A stretch of DNA of 64,000 nucleotides from Hyperoodon ampullatus (lineage: Eukaryota; Chordata; Mammalia; Artiodactyla; Ziphiidae), in the NCBI GenBank assembly GCA_949752795.1, contig OX457063.1, positions 67,913,783 to 67,977,782 on the forward strand. Direction: 5' to 3'. This document shows positions 59,780 through 64,000 of the stretch, one piece after another (position 1 is the stretch's first letter; each line of letters opens with the position of its first letter). Under the pieces are notes generated by a model that saw nothing but the letters and a program-made list of their open reading frames with translations, was not told where the DNA came from and searched no databases. Made by a program: the position numbers and the translations under genes.

Positions 59780-61680
59780 GGAGAGAGATCAAGATGGTGG
59801 AGTACAAGGACATGGAACTCACCTCCCTCCATGAACACATAAACTTAAATCTACATGCAGAACAGTTCTCACTGAAAACTAACTGGAAACTGGCAGAAGG
59901 ACTCCTGTACAACCAAGGCTGTAAGAAAGATACACATGTTAACTGGGTAGAACAGGAAGAAACTGAGCTCAAGGACATAGATGGTATAAAATGTGTATGT
60001 ATGTGTATACATATATATATAAACAGAGACATATTTTTTAAGCCACCAGAAAGCTATGTACTCAAAGAAATCTAAAGGAACTGAATTTCAAAGAAGGGTG
60101 AGCCCTTCCAGGTTTGTCTAAGGTCAGTTACTACTTTCATCAACAGGAGTAATTGCCCAGTGTGCGTACAGGTAAGCAGAGTATCTTGCCTGCCATAAGC
60201 CATGGGGAGGGGAGTGTTGGTACCTAAGAGAAGGAGAAATCAGCAAACCTTTTACTGGTCACATGAGCCTACTTGAAGGACTGGAATCTAGAACAGTCCC
60301 AAATGCAGAACTAGTTCCGTCCAACTGCCATTGATTCTCTCCCACAAATTCATGGTGGTTCAGGATGCTCTGTGCTAGGCTAGAAAGCAAAGAAAGATCT
60401 CTTGCAGTCCTAGTGGTGCACAGATTCCAAAGTTTCACTAGAGAGAGATGCTTGTATTACACATAACCGATATTGCCCTCAAGACATTTGGCACAAGAGG
60501 TGAACTGAACTTAATAAATGTGCAACACCGTCTCAGACCTAGCTCAGCTCCTGACTGGATCAGAGAGATCATTCCTTCTCTAGATATCTGACAGAGGAAA
60601 GAGCAGGCCCTCTCTGGGGAAAAAAAGATTTATTCTAGTCTCTATGGGTCTTTTAAACACAGTATCTACCATACAATTAAAAATTATAAGCAAAGAAACT
60701 AGAGAAGGTAAAAGTTTTTTTAAGTTGATAGAAGCAAAACCACAGATGACTCAGATGTAGAAATTAACATACAAAGACTTTAAATTAAAACACAAAATTT
60801 TAAAGAATTTAAAGAAAAAGATGGAGAATTTCAGCAGAGAAATGAAGACTCTAAAAAGAATCAAATGGAAGTTCTATAAGTAAAAATACAATATCTGAAT
60901 TAAGGATTTGTTGGACAGGCTGAACAGTAGCCTAGATTCAGTAAAAGAAGTAATTAGATAACTCATAGGTCAATAGAAATAATATAAACTGAACCACAGA
61001 GTTGAAAAAAGAACTTTAGAGACATGTGGGACAATAACAAATGGTCTAATATGTCTGTGATTGGAATTCCAGATGGAAAAAAAACAGAGAAAATCCAGCA
61101 GAAGAATTATTTGAAGAGATAATGGCTGAGATTTTTCTCAGAATCAATGAAAGACATCAGCCCATAGATTTAAGAAGCTCAGGGAACCCTAAGCAGCATG
61201 AATAAATATTATGAAAACCATATCTAGACCTATACTGGCTACACTCCCAAAAACAAAAAGTAAATAGAAAAATCTTAAGTCAGATCACAAATTCACATTT
61301 TATTTAGAGAAACAATAATAAGAAATAAAGCTGAATTATCAAAAATAATAGAAGCTGGAAGCTAATGGATTGATATCTTAAAGTGTTGTATGGGGGGAAA
61401 AATCAATCTAAAATTCTATACTTAGCATAAACATCCTTCAGAATTGAAAATGAACTAAAGACATTTTCAGATGAACTTCAGATGAACAAAATCTGAGGCA
61501 ATTTGTCACCAGCAGACCTGCCCTACAAGAAATACTAAAGAAATTTCAAGATAAAAGGAAATTATTCCAGATGGAAACTTGGACCTTCAGAAAAGAATAA
61601 AGAGCCCCATAAATAAATGTGTTCAATGACATTTTTAAATTTAAAATAGTTGTTTTGCTGGTTAAAGTAATAATGATAAT
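59780..61680 (+). mobile_element. Old L1M, 5' UTR to ORF1 region
   Basis: It starts at about 59780-59790 with 'agatcaagatggtggagta', the usual L1 5' end, and the 5' UTR continues to about 60600. The ORF1 region, with a decayed coiled coil and RRM, is 60780-61090, followed by a block with 'acctgccctacaagaaatac' near 61525. All frames are broken and the element has no visible 3' half. The 59794-60075 open frame is within the 5' UTR. Confidence 0.7.
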
Positions 61681-61949
61681 GTATTATGGGGTTTATATGA
61701 TATACAGAAGTATATGAAATGAAATTACTTGCAGACACAAATAAGAGAGAAGCATAAACTCAACTATAGTGACTCATAGCTAGGCATAGCTGTGCCTTTG
61801 GTTATTTTATTGACAAATTAACTATTTGATCATAGAGAAACTCACATGTCAAAATTTTCTCACATAGGTAATACGGGAGTTGAATTGTCCTAGAAAAAAT
61901 TCCAAAACTGAATTCCAGCCTGTTGTTACACAAACTGTTGTGTTACTAC

Positions 61950-62125
61950 TTCCAAATCCCTTGTAGGTTTGGTGGGAGGAGGTCATGTAAATGAGGCTAG
62001 ACAGGTAAGAAATGGGTATAACATGGAGGACCTCAAAGGCAGGCTTGGGCAATGGAGGGCTATTGAAAGCACTGGATCTGGGATGTGTCATGACCAGAAA
62101 TGTGTTTTCTGAGGCTGATGGAATT
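61950..62125 (+). repeat. Ancient mammalian repeat fragment
   Basis: 'atggaggacctcaaaggcag', 'ggcaatggagggctattgaa', 'gatgtgtcatgaccagaaat' form the same block as at 34590-34650. Family name not assigned. Confidence 0.4.
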
Positions 62126-62328
62126 TCAAAATCAACTCTTTAGTATAGAGGAAAGCCACCAAATTCTTAAAGGGCTTCTCTGCTCCCACTAATTCTTTGA
62201 AGGAGAGACACTCATTTCTATCTCAGTTTTCCTTCATCTATTCATGACGATGATCATGCACTGGCCCACCCAAGCTATACAAACCTTTTTTAAAAATCTA
62301 CATGGTCGTTCTTATACCAAAAACTTTC

Positions 62329-62461
62329 CTTTTTTTTTTTTTTTTTTTTTTTGCCACACCATGCAGCTTGTAGGATTTTAGTTCTGCCGACCAGGGATTG
62401 AACCCGGGCCCTCAGCAGCGGGAGTGTGGAGTCCTAACCACTGGACTGCCAGGGAATTCCC
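62329..62461 (-). mobile_element. Short tRNA-derived SINE
   Basis: Long T-run at 62330-62352, reverse-complement B box 'gggattgaacccgggcc' and end 'ctgccagggaattccc'. Direct repeat taccaaaaactttc (14 bp) at 62315-62328 and 62462-62475. Confidence 0.94.
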
Positions 62462-62475
62462 TACCAAAAACTTTC

Positions 62476-63440
62476 ATTCATATGACTTTCCTCTCTGACT
62501 GTCCTAAGGGCCCCAAGTTGAGTTTCCAAGACAAATGATTTTTCTCTTTAAATTACCTACTTTCATAAAATGTTATACCAAGTCCCTCTTTTTTCAGAGA
62601 CCCATTAAAGGTTTAACCTTGAGTTTCTATCTTTTTGGTATCACAAATTTTTACTTTATTATGAGAAGTCTCAGCCCAAGACTCTTCATACATGTGATTG
62701 TTTACTGAGTAACTTGAGATTTCCTTTAAGCTTCTTCTCTCTACCCAACTCTTTTCTTTCACCTCCCTCTATTTACCTTTGGTTATTTAGTACTTTTCCT
62801 TTGTATGTTTCTGTTGATCTTTCTATATCATCTTATTCTTTTCTTCCTTCCTCCCTTAGTTTTCTCTTGATTGTAATTATTACCCTTTCTCAACCATTAA
62901 AACTTTTCCTCAAATAGAGAAAAAAAGTCTTAAGTTATAGCTCCTGAAGAGTCTAATCAGTAGGTCACAGAGAGGCCTACTAATCTGACATATTAACTAG
63001 CAATGCAATTTTTTTCTGTGTACAGCTAGGTTTAGAAAATACTGAAGATCTGTCAAATTTAAGGTGTAGTACCATTAACACACTGACTTTTATGAGTATA
63101 CCATGAGGAGCTTCCCTGAAGAAACTATCAAGTATTAATTCTAGGAAGCCCACTTTCACCACTGAAACCATAATCAATTTGATTGTTCAATTTTTTATTT
63201 TATTTTAAATGCTACTTTATTAATTTATTTCCTTTGCCTTTTTCTTCTGGTGCCTTGTCAGGGGTGTTTCTTATAATTTTCTTCTCTCCTCAGAGCTTAT
63301 TCTTAAAGGCTGGTGTGGCAGCAATGAAAATACACCTCTCAGGTGTCTTCTTGGTGGGAGCATCATTGACTGCTGGCTGTGGCTGCTGCCTCTCTAGATC
63401 CATCCCTGTGTTTGTGCTGAGGCCATGCTTTCTCCAGGCT
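62476..63440. other. No gene seen; holds one copy of a 25-bp direct repeat
   Basis: Unique AT-rich DNA. 62663-62687 matches 63562-63586 exactly. Confidence 0.4.
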
Positions 63441-63760
63441 GCCCCCAATGACTGAGCATGGTAGGGGTACTGATGCAGGCCCATTCCCGCCAGATGCAGG
63501 ACTCCTCCAAGGGGTGACATTAGCTCAAGGACTTCCCATCAGCCTAGCTAAATTTTTCAAGGAGAAGTCTCAGCCCAAGACTCTTCCTGTTCATTCCCCC
63601 TTCCTTCCCTCTCTCCTTTCCTGGGGTCAGACCTGCATCATGGTCTGAAGACTCTCCCCACCTTCTCCTGCTCCCCCCCTCTTTATCCTTTATGGGCATC
63701 TCTCTACCTCTCCCCCAATAAATCTCTTACATCCCATCCTGATGATATGTTTCATGAAGT
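63440..63760 (+). mobile_element. Degenerate LTR-like sequence
   Basis: A pyrimidine-rich stretch (63585-63715) followed by 'cccccaataaatctcttac' is the usual look of an LTR R region with its polyadenylation signal. The left edge is uncertain, and the family and flanking duplications were not identified. Confidence 0.35.
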
Positions 63761-64000
63761 TTGAGGTGTTGTCAGCTTAACTATATCAATTGTTCCTCTC
63801 TGCTGCTCACACGATGCTAATACCTCTGTGACTAGCTCTCTGACCATATCCTGTGAAGTTTGTTTATATATTCTCTCTTTCCATGTGGGCATTTGTTTAA
63901 AAACAAAAAATCATGTTTTATCCATATTTGAAATACTCTGAATACCCATATATATCACCAAGCAATATCCTCACCCAAAGCGCCTCCATTGGTAACTCTT
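63761..64000. other. No gene seen at the right edge
   Basis: AT-rich unique sequence, truncated by the window end. Confidence 0.4.

Noticed and set aside
59794..60075. 93-codon open frame starting MVEYKDMELTSL
   Set aside because: It begins at the 5' end of an old L1M and lies in its 5' UTR, with no protein family match that I recognise.
63183..63455. 90-codon open frame with hydrophobic segments
   Set aside because: Hydrophobicity comes from T-rich DNA, and no signal or domain is recognisable. It adjoins LTR-like sequence.
1..64000. CRISPR arrays, bacterial operons, phage or defence islands
   Set aside because: The direct repeats found are transposon target duplications and microsatellites, the coding remnants are all L1, and base composition and repeats are mammalian.

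Overview
This window is mammalian nuclear DNA, almost certainly from a cetacean. It carries many copies of the tRNA-Glu-derived SINEs typical of whales and hippos (CHR-2-like copies with a short A tail, CHR-1/Bov-tA-like copies with an AAAT tail), cetartiodactyl-type L1 elements, and the ancient mammalian background of L2, MIR, L1M, an MLT1-type LTR and a Tigger1-type MITE. I could not support any host protein-coding gene, functional tRNA, rRNA or CRISPR array. The recognisable coding sequence is all broken L1 ORF1 or ORF2. The window reads as a gene desert or part of a long intron.

Layout. 1-3425: remnants of two L1M elements, a short young L1 tail and one SINE. 3426-19153: a four-level nest of L1 elements. 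Element A (minus strand, 3440-19139, 14-bp target duplication) landed in the old L1M. Element B (minus, 6997-13717, 13-bp duplication) landed in A, and a CHR-2 SINE later landed in ORF1 of B. A foreign inverted L1 block C (14098-17154) also interrupts A, and C is interrupted by the 5'-truncated plus-strand L1 D (15385-17017, 16-bp duplication). 19154-20143: L1M remnant, then an MLT1-type LTR with a SINE in it. 20144-36230: mostly unique DNA with SINE, MIR and L2 copies, and several low-repeat blocks that look like possible conserved non-coding elements. 36235-43472: tandem L1 3' ends, with a head-to-head pair of CHR-2 SINEs. 43473-49260: a Tigger1-like MITE and old L1, the latter hosting a SINE and a solo ERV LTR. 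49261-59576: unique DNA with L2, MIR and one CHR-2. 59577-64000: SINEs, an old L1M 5' half, and degenerate LTR-like sequence.

The best observation is in the nest. The ORF2 segment of block C (about 14240-15384) is nearly identical by eye (about 4 differences in 1.1 kb) to the opposite-strand segment of A (about 4364-5505), and they share inactivating mutations, including loss of a catalytic Asp in the reverse transcriptase motif. Yet both edges of C differ from A by about 5%, and the high identity stops exactly where D is inserted. This is the pattern expected of gene conversion between inverted repeats about 9 kb apart. An assembly artefact or a recent inverted duplication are the alternatives.

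Nothing here looks like a new enzymatic or defence system. Repeat family names are from recognition by eye, not from a database search.
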